64,000 bases of DNA from Hygrophila difformis (GCA_030278955.1 JAOANR010000006.1:5203310-5267309); one strand, 5' to 3'. Numbered from the stretch's first letter, positions 24,226 through 35,520 are shown. A program made the numbers and translations. The notes: generated from the letters alone by a model not told the origin.

Positions 24226-24772
24226 TAGGGGTGAAAGTGGTACGGTAAATATCCGACCTATCTGATGCCGTATCCAATTATATTCGAATCCAAATCCGCT
24301 TCCGACTATCCGGCCAAATATTTCACATCTGAATCCGAATCCGTATTTTAATATTCGCATTCATATTTGTATACGAAAATATGTGACCGTATCCGAAAAT
24401 ATCCGACTGTATCCAAAAATTGATAGGATATTATCCCGATTTTAAATATGGATATCCGAATATATTAATATATTCTTATTTATTAATTAAAAATTATCAA
24501 TAGTCATACAAAATACCAAATTATCAGGTAATTTTAATTAAAATTATCAAATTTTCAAAAAAGATTATAAACAATTACCCAATAATCTGTATACGATTGA
24601 ATCCGTATCCGTTATATATTAGTCCTGTATCCGTACCGTATCCGTAACCCGAGATATTCGAAACTGTATTCCTATCCGGCTCATCCGTATTCGATTCCGA
24701 ATTTGAAATAAATATATGGATAAGATCAGTAGACGACACTGCCCGACCGTATCCGTACCGACTTCATCCCTA
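24226..24772. mobile_element. hAT MITE, 8-bp TSD
   Basis: Left terminus TAGGGGTGAAAGTGGTACGG; right terminus inverted TAGGGATGAAGTCGGTACGG. A perfect 8-bp duplication TAAATTAG flanks it (24218-24225 and 24773-24780). The interior is built of many TATCCG-type units, a feature of some non-autonomous hAT elements. Non-coding. Confidence 0.93.
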
Positions 24773-24809
24773 TAAATTAGGCATTCAAAATAATGTTTTT
24801 GAAGATTTA

Positions 24810-25339
24810 GGGGGTGTATTCAATTTAGACATTTATGGATTTTAAAAAGTTGGTGGATTTGGAAAATACATAAACTCCACGTAGAGTTGATTGATTTTGT
24901 GTAGACTCAACATTTTTCTCATTTATCCATTTTTTCTTCTCCATTTTTTTTAATCTATATTTTGTCGACATCGAGGTGCCAAACGACTCCATCGATAAGA
25001 GCTATTGGGAGTCATCAGCGAACATGACCATAGGGAGTGGATACCCCCTACTATCCGTATTTAGAAATCTTGGATTGTTTGGATAGATTTTGTTTAATTA
25101 TATTTTTTAAAAGAATCCATTAAAATCTACAAAGATTTAGAATCCATGGACGGTTGAATACTCAAAATTTTTAAAGATTTTTTAAAATCTGTATTGAATA
25201 CACCTAGATTTTGAAAGACTTTTTTAAATCTGAATTGAATACCTCGAAATTTTTAAAGACTCTTTAAAATCTAAATTGAATACACACCAACTTTAAAAGT
25301 CTTTAAAAATCCTATAAGGTCGAGATTGGATACACCCCC
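24810..25339. mobile_element. PIF/Harbinger-like MITE
   Basis: Left end GGGGGTGTATTCAAT; right end inverted GGGGGTGTATCCAAT; 530 bp. The left flank is TTA, which fits Harbinger targets, but the right flank reads TAC, so the TSD is imperfect. Inside, further GTATTGAATACAC-type motifs recur as subterminal repeats. It sits 38 bp from the hAT MITE. Confidence 0.7.
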
Positions 25340-26069
25340 TACTCCCTTAGTATTATAAGATTTAGTTTTATTTATTTATAGAAGATAAAGATTTGTTAAT
25401 TTTATTTAATTTAAGTAATGTAAAACTAAATTAATTATGGTCTAAATTAAATAAAGAACAAAATTAGGAAAATATATTGGCCTGTATGTCATAAATTTTA
25501 TGTTAAATTTTTAAGGTGAAATACATTCATCTTATATAATGTAAAGTGTGCTCTAACAATTTGTTTATCTCATGTAAATTACGGTGAATAATTATCATGC
25601 AGTCTTTTATTTTATGAATGTTTTGGTAGGGATATTTTAATATAATTACCGTGCGGACAATATGTTGCATGGATGTGCAGGCGTAATGGGAAGTATAATT
25701 TTTGTGATGTTTGAGAGCATTATTGTGTTGACATTACTTAATCATGACATAATTGTGCAATCCATCACTCATTATCTAAACATCACATAAACCATCGCGC
25801 GCATCACATAAAAACTCCCACACACCATTCTGCAGGTGCAGTCAACAACACCATATTCACTTCCGGCAAATTTTACTTTACATTTTTAAGGTACGGTCTC
25901 TCTTTTTATCATCGTTTTTCTCACCTTTTCTCTTAATAATATGTGGTCGGAAATGGACATGACCAAATTAAGTTTAGAAAATAGAATATTTGAATTTTTA
26001 AATTAACATTATTTTTCTTAAAAAAATGTAAATTTTACTTCCCGCGCATTGCGCGGACGGGTGTGCTAG

Positions 26070-26838
26070 TAAAAATTAAAAATAACATATGAAATTCAAT
26101 AATTAATATAAATAATAGCGATTCAATATATATCGGTAATAGCGATCCAATATGTTCGATTGCACGCTAAATTGACTTTTTCTTGTAGTTATTTAAATTT
26201 AAATATAAAATATAAACTAAAATTATATTAATTAAATAATAAAAAATTTATTAATTAAATTAGTTAAAAAATAAAATTAATTAAATCAAGAAAAATTGAA
26301 ATCAATGATTTAATTAAAATAATAAAATTATTCAAAATTAAAACAAATGTAAATAATAACATAATTTTTTTTAATAAAAATACTATGTCAAAAATTAAAA
26401 ATTAAATTAATTAAAGAAATTATTGTATTTAATAATTATACTAATAAATAAATAAATATATAAATAATTAAATTATATATAATTAATTAATTAATTTGCT
26501 CAAATAAATAAATAATTAAATTATATAAATAATTAAATAAATATTGAATAAAATATAAAATAAATAATAAAATAATGAAAAAATAAGAAAAATTAATTAT
26601 ATATAAATCATAACATAAATTTATTTTTAATGAAAATACTATGAAGTAAAAATTAAAAATAAAATTAATTAAATAAGTTATAAAATTCAAAAATTAAATT
26701 AATTAATTAATAAATAAATTATAAAATAAAAAATTAATTAAAATGATTCAAATAAATAAATAATTAAATTATAAAATAATAAATAAATATTTAATAAAAA
26801 TATTAAATAAATAATCAAAAGGAAAAAATAATAAAAAT
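26070..26838. other. Very AT-rich spacer
   Basis: Mostly AATTAAAT/AAATAAAT-type sequence without coding. At 26106-26190 a pair of TAGCGAT(T/C)CAATAT units is followed by TTTTTCTTGTAGT, which looks like a second CACTA-type terminus in the same orientation as the one at 27179; it may be a broken older CACTA end. Confidence 0.45.
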
Positions 26839-26849
26839 TGGAAGAAAAA

Positions 26850-27179
26850 AAAACTACCGACCCCCAGTTGGGGTTGGTAATAGGATCATTAATACAATAA
26901 AAATAAAAAAAATGTAAAAAACTATGATAAAAATAAAAAAATGGGAAAAAACTACAGACCCCAATTGGGGTCGGTAACAATTACCGACCCCAAGGTAATG
27001 GGGTCGGTAACGCTGACCACATTTATTGTGGTTGGTGTTTTAGTTGTCGAATGCCCTGGGTCTCAATAACGGCTAAATATTACCGACCCCATCTTGGGGT
27101 CGGTAATGAGGCCGGTAAATCCGACTCGTACTCTAGTGGTCGGGAATTGGGGTCAGTAATTGGGTTTTTTCTTGTAGTG
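26850..27179. mobile_element. CACTA (EnSpm) transposon terminus, truncated
   Basis: The right edge, inverted, begins CACTACAAGAAAAAA, the CACTA terminal repeat. Inside are many copies of a subterminal TTACCGACCCC unit in both orientations (about 26858-27130), which are transposase-binding repeats in this superfamily. No matching CACTACAAG start occurs to the left, so only one end is left. Confidence 0.87.
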
Positions 27180-27431
27180 TAAAATGTGTAAGAGGTACAA
27201 ATGCTAATCCAAAGAACATGCAACTAAAATATTATTTAAATTTAAAATATATAAAATTTAACACAAAAGTAAAATATTAGCATTTCAGAAATATAGTTAA
27301 CTACACACATTTATTTATATGTATTAAAAAAAAAGGGCCCAACAAATATATTATGAAAAAGGTATAAAAAAACCGTACCTTCAAGTAGTAGTAGTAGTAT
27401 TATAATTAAAATTAAAGGCTGAAGAATACTA

Positions 27432-27691
27432 CTTCCTCCGTCTCATTCATTTTGTTACAAATTATTTTTTGACACTATTCACTGTTTAACTTTGATTCAA
27501 ATTTTTATCATAGTTATGTAAGAAAAAATATAGTCAAGTGAGATCTTGTTAGGTTCGTCTAATCTTGTAGTTTTAAACAATCAACTTTTTATAATTTTTC
27601 GTTGTACAAAATTTAAGTTATTAACCGTTAAAAATATGCATCGGCATGCGTATCGGAAGGGTGTGTAACAATTAGACCGAGACATATGAAG
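27432..27691. mobile_element. Diverged Stowaway MITE (family A)
   Basis: Left CTTCCTCCGTCTCATTCATT and right inverted CTTCATATGTCTCGGTCTAA, flanked by TA. The interior shares an AATATAG(T/C)CA(A/T)GTG then ATCTTGTTAG block with the copies at 28251, 59697 and 61147. Confidence 0.75.
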
Positions 27692-28250
27692 TACTAGTAT
27701 ACTTGTATTTTAAAAGGCCACGCTTATTAATTTCAAAGGCATGAAAATGCGTATCCTAGGTTAAAAATAAGATTAGGCGGAGGTGTAAATAAAATACAAA
27801 TTATTTCAAATTCTTTCAAGTATTATTTCAAGAAATCAATATAATAGTGATATATATTAGTACTATAGAATTGAGAGATATACAAAGAGAAGCTAGTGGG
27901 AAGAATTGAGGCCTGCATAGACGCCACAGATTTCCATTCTGAGCAGAGCATGCGCAAGCCAGCTCGATCCAAATTAAATGGTTGCATCTATTCATTAATT
28001 CGTTGTTCCCAAGATGATGAGGCTCTGATGATACACAATTGGTTCAAGCCAATGATTGCCTGCCTTTTCCATGTTTCAAAGGTGGGCAAGGTTGTTAACA
28101 TCGTTTTTCTCTTTGTAAGATCGTGATCGTATGATCGAATCGGAATTCTAAGACCTTATGAAATTTTAATAATAGATAAACTCAATTATGCATATTAACA
28201 AGTAAAAACATCATTTCGTGTGTTTATGAATCTTAGCAAGTTAATTAATA
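27692..28250. other. Intergenic with an unidentified short frame
   Basis: An open frame at about 27896-28126 (+) has balanced composition and reads LNGCIYSLIRCSQDDEALMI, then HNWFKPMIACLFHV. It matches no family I can recognise and could be the relic of a captured exon. The rest is AT-rich. Confidence 0.3.
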
Positions 28251-28508
28251 CTTCCTCCGTTTTTTTGTTAGCTACGTTTGACAAATGGGTACTATTCACT
28301 TATATACTTTGACTTAAAGTTTTATCATGGTTATACAAGTTAAAATATAGCCATGTGTGATCTTGTTAGATTCGTCTCGTCTTGTAGATTTTAAATATCA
28401 AACTTTTAGAATTTTTACATGTACCGAATTTGAGTTATTAATGGTTTAAAATGTGCATTGGACTGCGTGCTGAGTGGATCCGTAGCTATCTTTAAAAAAC
28501 GGAGGAAG
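28251..28508. mobile_element. Stowaway MITE (family A)
   Basis: 258 bp; CTTCCTCCGTTTTTTT at the left and AAAAAACGGAGGAAG at the right, flanked by TA. Almost the same sequence as the element at 61147-61405, so these are two copies of one subfamily about 33 kb apart. Confidence 0.93.
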
Positions 28509-28750
28509 TACAATACAGTACAAAACATCACAATCAAACATAAAATATTTCCATATATATACATATTATATTTTTTTTTACACATCATACATAAGGAATA
28601 CGAGCTCCTAAGTTTAAAATTAAAGGGAAAAAAATTACTTTGATCCCAAATCATAAAATACTACAAAAATTTTATGCGTTTAAGAGGGTATGATCGTAAG
28701 ATCGTAGAAGCGTTTGAGGGAGTATGACGATAAGATCGTAACATTCTACT

Positions 28751-29040
28751 CTATTTCTTTTACTTCGGCTGCTGAATTTCCGAACCCAGACCAAGAGGTT
28801 GGACTTTATGCTGCTGATGACTGGAGATACACAGGACTTCTCGAATATGACTTTGTTATTGGTCCAACTGTGCAAGAGTTCTCTGGCTCCTATGTTTCTT
28901 CATATACTGTTTCTTCTTTTGATTTTGTCAATGTGTTGTGATGAGATTGGTGGTTGATACTAAATTGTGCAAGATTATTGTAAGGCGATTTCGCCGTGAT
29001 TTCTTGAAGAAATAAAAACATATTTGTCTAAAAAAAAAAA
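28751..29040 (+). mobile_element. Small poly(A)-tailed retroposed fragment
   Basis: An insertion of about 290 bp ends with an 11-nt poly(A) run and is flanked by ATTCTACT at 28743-28750 and 29040-29047, so it was copied from RNA. It carries an open frame ending FSGSYVSSYTVSSFDFVNVL, a stop (28939-28941) and a 3'UTR-like tail. This could be the 5'-truncated end of a LINE or a processed piece of a cellular mRNA; I do not recognise the protein. Confidence 0.65.
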
Positions 29041-29047
29041 TTCTACT

Positions 29048-29501
29048 ATCAGGATCGAGATTTTACTAATTTTAAGATCCTACAAGAATCGGGATCATTT
29101 TAAAAAAACGTGATCGTAAAATCGTAAGATCATAAGAACTATACTATATGTATATATTAATTCTTGGCAAGTAGTAGTAGTAATGCCAAAATTTAGCTAG
29201 CGAAGTGGAGTACTATTGTTGTTAAATGGCGGCATGGTTGCCCAATCCGATCCATGGCACATGGACACCCAAAATTAATCAGCAATGGGAGTGGTGAGTA
29301 ATCCATATATATCCATATCCAACATGTAATTAAACTGGGGTGAATGGCAAATATATGGCAAATTGGCAATGCAAGAAGGCCTCATCATTCATAGATGTCC
29401 ACAGCCTTCCATGGGTTGAATCAGATCAGATGTGCAGATCCAATTGTAAAACCTGAATTTAATTAATTGTGAATTGATCAATTTGAATGTGTGATGAGGT
29501 G
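29048..29501. other. Intergenic, left flank of Copia insertion
   Basis: No gene is recognised. Contains short GATCGTAAGATCGTA-like repeats near 29110-29130. Confidence 0.4.
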
Positions 29502-29506
29502 ACTGT

Positions 29507-29823
29507 TGTAGATTTTGATATCTCACGCACACAAGACACTTTACACTTTTGATATCTAAAATCGATAACCAAAAGCGGAGAGTTGTTTAGCTAAAGCTTT
29601 CTTTAGATTTCTTGCCTTGCTTCGCTATGAGAATTACAACAATCGAAATACCTATTTATAGAAATGAAAACATATAACAGACAACGAACATATGCTAAAC
29701 TGTTCTTGCGGTGGCTTCAATACTTTCGGCGCCGTAGATGAGAAATCAACTCGGATGGCGCCGTACTATTACTTTGATGGCTTCAACAAATACGGCATTT
29801 GACGTTTATGCCGTTTTCCAACA
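29507..29823 (-). repeat. Copia 3' LTR
   Basis: 317 bp, sense ends TGTTGGAAAACGG and AATCTACA (TG..CA). It differs from the other LTR near 29632 (A for C) and near 29780 (G for A). On the sense strand a purine tract GGGGGAG (29828-29834) lies just upstream as polypurine tract. Confidence 0.96.
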
Positions 29824-29840
29824 AAACTCCCCCGTAAACT

Positions 29841-32800
29841 TCAAATGCTTCTTCCATCTATCATCCCTATCATTTTCTTGAATTTGTCGAGCAGTACCTT
29901 TGGCAATGGCTTTGTAAATATATCTGCCACTTGTTCTTGGCTTGCCACATGCATTAGTTCCACATTTCCGCTTTTCACATGATCTCGGATGAAGTGGAAA
30001 CGAACATCAATGTGTTTGCTTCTTTCATGATTCACTGGATTCTTCGCCAATTCAATTGCAGATTTGTTGTCTATGTGAATCATTGTTCCGCTTGATTGCT
30101 TCATCTCCATCTTGTTTAAAAGATTTCTGAGCCATACTGCATGACATACACACCAAGAAGCTGCTACATATTCAGCTTCACATGTTGAGAGCGTCACGAT
30201 CGGTTGCTTCTTTGAAAGCCAAGTAAAAGAAGTATTTCCCATAAAGAACACATACCCTGCAGTACTTTTTCGATCATCAATATCTCCACACCAATCACTG
30301 TCAGAGTATCCAATCAGCTTGTAATCTTCTGTCCTTGAGTAGAACAATCCATGTGACGCTGTTCCTTGAATGTACCTGAGGATTCTCTTTAACGCATTCC
30401 AGTGTGAGTAAGTTGGGTTCTCCATGAACCGACTCACAACGCCAACACTTAGTGCAATATCTGGCCTTGTGCATGTGAGGTAGCGAAGGCTTCCAACCAA
30501 GCTTCTGTACCTTCCTGGATCAAATTGTTCTCCTTCATCAAACTTTGAAAGTTTTGCTCCAGGTTCCATGGGTGTTGATACAGGGTTGCACTTCTCCATC
30601 TTGAAGTCTTTCAAGATCTTCTTCGCATATGTCTCCTGTGATACAAAGATGCCTCTTTCGGTTTGTCTAACTTCTAGACCAAGGAAGAACTTCATCAAGC
30701 CTAAATCAGTCATCTCAAACTCCTGTTTCATTCTTCTCTTGAAGTCTTCTATCATCTCATCACTGTTACCCATGAAAATGAGGTCATCAACATAAAGAGC
30801 AACAAACAAAATGTTACCTCCATTTTTCTTGATGTAGAGGGCATGCTCGTAGGGACATTGCTCAAACCCATTCTCCTTGAGATATGCATCAATGCGAGTA
30901 TTCCACGCTCGCGGTGCTTGCTTTAGCCCGTAAAGCGCTTTCTTCAACTTCAGCACCTTTGTTTCTCCTTCAAGTTTCAGATAACCTGGTGGTTGCTCAA
31001 TGTAGACTTCTTCTTCGAGTACACCATTCAGGAACGCTGTCTTGACATCCATTTGGAATATTGGCCATTTGTACTGAGCAGCTTGAGAAATGAGTAGCCG
31101 GATTGTCTCCATTCTTGCAACAGGGGCAAAGACTTCATCATAATCGATTCCTTCCTTTTGCTTGTATCCCTTTGCAACAAGCCGGGCTTTGTATCGTTCA
31201 ATCTCCCCTTGTGCATTCATCTTTTTCTTATAAACCCATTTCACTCCAATGGCCTGACTTCCTTTGGGCAATTCAGTGAGCTCCCATGTGTTGTTGCGCT
31301 CGATTGCTTCAATTTCTTCATCCATGGCTGACTTCCATTTTTCATCTAGTACAGCATCTTCATACTTGATATTTTCTGAATCTGCCAACAAACATACAAG
31401 ATGTACCTCTGTGGAGTCGTACAAATCTTGGAGGCTTCTCATTCGGGGTTGTCGTGGCTCATCTTCTTCTTCATTTTCTTCGACAATTTCAGGATTTGTT
31501 GGTATAATCGTCGGAACAACAGTTGGCGATTCTCCGACTTTGTTGGTAACTTCTGTTGAGTTATTCCAGTCCCATTCACTTGCTTCATTCACTCGCACAT
31601 CTCGACTCACGATCACCTTCTTGCTTATCGGGTCATACAGCTTATACCCTTTTGTGAGTCCATCATATCCGATAAAAACATATGCTTTGCTTTTATCTTC
31701 CAGCTTCATTCTTCGCGAATCTGGTACATGTGCATAGGCTACACTACCGAATATCTTTAGATGAGAGACGGTAGGCTTCTTACCACTCCATGCTTCCAGT
31801 GGTGTTCGATTCTTCAACTTCATGTGTGGGCACCGATTCTGTATGTAGACGGCACACATCACAGCTTCTGCCCAGAATTCTTTGGGCATCTTCTTGCTTT
31901 TCAGCATTGACCGAACCATATCTAGGATGGTCCTATTCTTCCTTTCAGCTACGCCATTCTGTTGGGGCGAGTATGGTGCTGTCAGAAATCTTCTTATGCC
32001 TTCTCGTTCACAGTACTCTCGGAAGGCTGTCGAGGTGTATTCGCCTCCTCTATCAGATCGAATTGCTTTGATGGATCTGCCAGTTTCTTTTTCAACACTC
32101 GCCTTGAATATTTTGAACACCTTGAATGCCTCGGATTTTTCTTTCAGCAAATAGACCCACGTCCTTCGGGAGAAATCATCGATGAAAGAGATGAAGTATC
32201 TCTTTCCGCTGAAAGATTCGGGAGTAATTGGTCCACATATATCGGTGTGGATCAGCTCAAGCGGATGCTTCGCTTCATATTCGGCCTTCTTTTGAAATGA
32301 GGATCTTGTTTGCTTCCCGAGTACACAATCTTCACAAAATTCTCCTCCAAAATCCATGCTAGGCAGTCCTTTCACCATCTTCATCTTCACTAGCTTTTTC
32401 AGGCCATCATAATGTAAGTGGCCAAAGCGGTGATGCCATAGCGATGCTTTATCTACTTCTTTGACTTGTAAGCATTTCCCTTGCAAGCTTCGCAGGTTCA
32501 ACTTGTACATTCGATTTCTCTCCATTTCGACTCGAGCTATCAGACGTCCTTGCTTGTCTTTCAGATGCAGCAACTGATCTTTTAGAAAGGTTGAGTATCC
32601 TTTCTCTGCGAGCTGGCCAAGACTCAAAATGTTGTTTTTGAGGTCTGGGACATAGTAAACATCTTGGATTGTCCCTATCAAGCCATCATTTTGTGTGAAA
32701 CATATCGTACCTCGGCCTTTGACTTGTACTTTTGATGCATTTCCAAATGATACATGACCATTGTCAACTTTCTGTATTTCTTTGAATAGATGCTCATCAT

Positions 32801-33893
32801 AGCACATGTGGTTGCTTGCTCCAGAATCGAGGTACCAGCATGTGTCATCGTTGACATCGTTGTGCGCCATCATGAGAACACCTCCATTTGCTTTCTCTTC
32901 CACGACTAGGTTGGTTGTCTCTTCCACTCGTCTATTGGCCCGACACTCTTTTGCAAAGTGTCCCTTCTTGCCACAATTGTAACAACCCTCGTTGTTGCAG
33001 TCGTCAGAATGATGACCATATTTGTGGCACTTTTGGCATTTGACGTTGGAGAAAGTTGATCGACCGCCTCTTCCTCGAGTGCGTCCTCTTCCACGCCAGT
33101 TTGCTTGGCTTGATTCGAATCTGTCCCTCTGGTACCTTTCATAATTATTGCTTTGGATACCACGACCGTGTCCACGATTTCCACGGTCTTGTCCTCTCCC
33201 CCGAAAGTTTCGAGAGTAGAGAACCTTTTCATCTTTAATTGATGCCTTGGTCTGGAGTGCCTGCTCGAGTGACTCATCTTTCTTTTTCTTTTTTCTTTGT
33301 TCGTGTGCTTCGAGAGATCCAGCGAGCTCTTCAACAGTGAGCACTTTGAGGTCTTTCGATTCTTCAATCGCGCACACAACATTTTCGAAATCATTAGTTA
33401 ATGATCTCAATATTTTCTCCACAATTCTGGCATCGGACAATTCTTCTCCATTCCGATTGAGTTGGTTTGCCACGGTCTGGACACGTGTGATGTAGTCGGA
33501 CACGTTTTCTGACTCCTTCATTTTCATGCTTTCAAGCTCTCCACGAAGGGTTTGGAGACGCACTTGCTTTACCCGGTCGGCTCCTTTGAATGATTTTTCA
33601 AGGATGTCCCACGCTTCTTTTGAAGTGGTGGCACCGGATATTTTTTCGAAGCCTGATTCGTCAACGGCTCGGAATAACATGTACAGGGCTCCGCTATCTT
33701 TGGACCGCGCATCTTTCAATGCCTTTTGTTCAGCTGCGGTTAATTTTCCGGTATTTTCTGGTTCTTCAAAACCATTTTGAACAACGTCCCATGCATCTTG
33801 AGCTCCGAGAAGGGCTTTCATTTGAATACTCCATTTCTCATAATTTGCTTTCGTAAGCTGCGGCAGTGACATTTGTCCCGTGATATTCGCCAT
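29841..33893 (-). CDS. Copia Gag-Pol polyprotein, intact 1350 residues
   Basis: A single frame without stops encodes all retroelement proteins. Order: Gag (about 1-280, UBN2-type), RG-rich nucleic-acid-binding stretch (230-280), two CCHC knuckles (C286-C299 and C304-C317), aspartic protease with DSGAS (D356), integrase with HHRFGHLH and CEDC zinc motif and catalytic D551, D614, E650 (near [13 protein letters not shown]), reverse transcriptase with YVDD at 1034-1037, and RNase H with SDSDW (about 1197), CEAEY and HIDNKSA, ending ADIFTKPLP. Plant Copia elements often express Gag and Pol as one frame. No catalytic residue is visibly lost. The start is the first ATG after the leader and gives the usual MANITG...[12 protein letters not shown]ag opening. 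Confidence 0.97.
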   Translation of the reverse strand: MANITGQMSLPQLTKANYEKWSIQMKALLGAQDAWDVVQNGFEEPENTGKLTAAEQKALKDARSKDSGALYMLFRAVDESGFEKISGATTSKEAWDILEKSFKGADRVKQVRLQTLRGELESMKMKESENVSDYITRVQTVANQLNRNGEELSDARIVEKILRSLTNDFENVVCAIEESKDLKVLTVEELAGSLEAHEQRKKKKKDESLEQALQTKASIKDEKVLYSRNFRGRGQDRGNRGHGRGIQSNNYERYQRDRFESSQANWRGRGRTRGRGGRSTFSNVKCQKCHKYGHHSDDCNNEGCYNCGKKGHFAKECRANRRVEETTNLVVEEKANGGVLMMAHNDVNDDTCWYLDSGASNHMCYDEHLFKEIQKVDNGHVSFGNASKVQVKGRGTICFTQNDGLIGTIQDVYYVPDLKNNILSLGQLAEKGYSTFLKDQLLHLKDKQGRLIARVEMERNRMYKLNLRSLQGKCLQVKEVDKASLWHHRFGHLHYDGLKKLVKMKMVKGLPSMDFGGEFCEDCVLGKQTRSSFQKKAEYEAKHPLELIHTDICGPITPESFSGKRYFISFIDDFSRRTWVYLLKEKSEAFKVFKIFKASVEKETGRSIKAIRSDRGGEYTSTAFREYCEREGIRRFLTAPYSPQQNGVAERKNRTILDMVRSMLKSKKMPKEFWAEAVMCAVYIQNRCPHMKLKNRTPLEAWSGKKPTVSHLKIFGSVAYAHVPDSRRMKLEDKSKAYVFIGYDGLTKGYKLYDPISKKVIVSRDVRVNEASEWDWNNSTEVTNKVGESPTVVPTIIPTNPEIVEENEEEDEPRQPRMRSLQDLYDSTEVHLVCLLADSENIKYEDAVLDEKWKSAMDEEIEAIERNNTWELTELPKGSQAIGVKWVYKKKMNAQGEIERYKARLVAKGYKQKEGIDYDEVFAPVARMETIRLLISQAAQYKWPIFQMDVKTAFLNGVLEEEVYIEQPPGYLKLEGETKVLKLKKALYGLKQAPRAWNTRIDAYLKENGFEQCPYEHALYIKKNGGNILFVALYVDDLIFMGNSDEMIEDFKRRMKQEFEMTDLGLMKFFLGLEVRQTERGIFVSQETYAKKILKDFKMEKCNPVSTPMEPGAKLSKFDEGEQFDPGRYRSLVGSLRYLTCTRPDIALSVGVVSRFMENPTYSHWNALKRILRYIQGTASHGLFYSRTEDYKLIGYSDSDWCGDIDDRKSTAGYVFFMGNTSFTWLSKKQPIVTLSTCEAEYVAASWCVCHAVWLRNLLNKMEMKQSSGTMIHIDNKSAIELAKNPVNHERSKHIDVRFHFIRDHVKSGNVELMHVASQEQVADIFTKPLPKVLLDKFKKMIGMIDGRSI

Positions 33894-34490
33894 TTGACCT
33901 GGATAAATAATATATATTTATATATATATATCCTTTTTTTTATTATATATATACTCTTAATATAATATATATATATATAAATATATAATATATATATGTG
34001 TGTGTGGTCAGCAATTAATTTTGGTAGATAGGTTATTAATTTGGTTGAAGACTTTTTTTCCACCACTTGGCTGCTCCACTTCAATGTGTTGTCTCCTGGA
34101 TCGGACCTTCCTCTCTTTTTATCAACATAAACAAGTCATAGTGTAATACCAAATAAAGAAGCACAGAGCAGTGGTTTTGATGCACAACAGGGCCTTGGTG
34201 GAGTTGCTATTGTTCGCCCGTTGGCGTCGAGGCTTGGATTTTATGGGTGCGCCGGAGATGGAAAGGCAGGGACGGCGCTGGAGGCTGTGTGCTCGGTGGA
34301 GGGAGCAACGGGACAAAGCAGCTTGGGCTGGGCGGCGCTGTGGTGGAGTGTGTTCGCCGGAAAGAGGTTGCAGGCGGCGGACAGCAGCTCGGAGGAAACC
34401 ACGGTGGGTAAATTTAATTCTTTTAATTTGAGTGTTTATACTCAAAATGTTTTGCTCTGAGTTCGGATCACTCAGTCTCTGATACCAATT
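33894..34490 (-). other. Copia 5' leader with primer-binding site
   Basis: Non-coding leader between 5' LTR and polyprotein. The primer-binding site TGGTATCAGAG (minus strand, 34477-34487) fits initiator tRNA-Met. A TA-rich tract lies at 33908-33995, and a GC-rich block at about 34200-34400 stands out from the AT-rich surroundings. Confidence 0.85.
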
Positions 34491-34807
34491 TGTAGATTTT
34501 GATATCTCACGCACACAAGACACTTTACACTTTTGATATCTAAAATCGATAACCAAAAGCGGAGAGTTGTTTAGCTAAAGCTTTCTTTAGATTTCTTGCC
34601 TTGCTTCGCTCTGAGAATTACAACAATCGAAATACCTATTTATAGAAATGAAAACATATAACAGACAACGAACATATGCTAAACTGTTCTTGCGGTGGCT
34701 TCAATACTTTCGGCGCCGTAGATGAGAAATCAACTCGGATGGCGCCGTACTATTACTTTGATGACTTCAACAAATACGGCATTTGACGTTTATGCCGTTT
34801 TCCAACA
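34491..34807 (-). repeat. Copia 5' LTR with TATA box
   Basis: 317 bp. On the sense strand a TATAAATAGG motif lies at 34644-34635 and is a likely RNA polymerase II TATA box for the element. Confidence 0.95.
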
Positions 34808-34812
34808 ACTGT

Positions 34813-35520
34813 TGCCTAGCTCCAGCAAATTAAATACCACCTGCAGCTGGACCTGGGCGGGCCGGGCCACCTCCTCCTCCATTGCAAAATCCGCCATGAA
34901 TAAAAAAGCTTCCAACTTGTTGGGAGTTGGAAGAGATCCAATTCCAATGGGTGAAATAAATTTGGGGACTAAAGTCAATCAAACCCTAAATTCTGCAGAT
35001 TGCTTTTCACAACACAATTATTGATATCAAGCTTCTACTATGGAACACGAAGAGAATCTCAAACTCCATTAAGTAAAAGACAACACTTCCCCTTCCCCAT
35101 TATATATATATATATATATTCCACAGGACAACAATAATCGGCATTCCCAAATCCCAACTCTGAAAATGATCCTCGTATATGTTGTACTATTACCCTAACA
35201 TACGAAAACCAACAAAAAATGACTAGACATACAACAGTAAAACCGGTTGCATCTAATTACCTGGCAGCAGTGGGAAAAATCTCGATTAAGAAATAGAATC
35301 TGCACGAAAATGGATTCAAGGTCGATACACGCCGATTAACAATTGGCTAATTGCACTTGGGGAGAAACAAGCAGAAAGTGAAAAGATGAAAAGGTGCTAG
35401 CAGCAAGCCAAGTCCGAACTCCGAAACTACAGTACCTCGTAAGGGGGTCAGTAATTTTTAGTCAGGGCCACGATTTGGCCCATTTGCGGTCCATTAAACG
35501 ATTTGACCCAATTTAATTAG
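34813..35520 (-). other. Possible 5' end of a broken gene next to the Copia element
   Basis: The minus strand reads like a gene start: a leader with a donor-like CTGCCAG then GTAATTAG near 35262, then a short open stretch starting MADFAMEEEVARPAQVQLQ at 34894 that ends at CTGCAG then GTGGTATT, a possible splice donor. Nothing that could be the next exon is recognised beyond the Copia insertion. It may be the stump of a gene lost to repeat insertion, or chance. Confidence 0.25.

Larger units (their letters stand above)
23768..26069 (+). mobile_element. Non-autonomous Helitron
   Basis: The 3' end is clear: hairpin CCGCGC-ATT-GCGCGG at 26042-26056, then ACGGGTGTG and CTAG at 26066-26069, followed by T. 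The 5' end is placed at TCTATCTATATAATATTTTT (23768) after an A; this end is inferred. The interior is AT-rich, has imperfect repeats of a TTATTTATAGAAGATAAAG-like unit, and contains two later DNA-transposon insertions. No Rep/helicase coding is seen. Confidence 0.7.
29507..34807 (-). mobile_element. Full-length Copia LTR retrotransposon
   Basis: 5301 bp with 317-bp LTRs, a primer-binding site, a polypurine tract, an unbroken polyprotein and a 5-bp target duplication ACTGT (29502-29506 and 34808-34812). All parts needed for a complete cycle appear present. The two LTRs differ at two positions that I see (about 0.6%), so the insertion is young. Integrase lies before reverse transcriptase, the Copia (Pseudoviridae-type) order. 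Confidence 0.97.
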
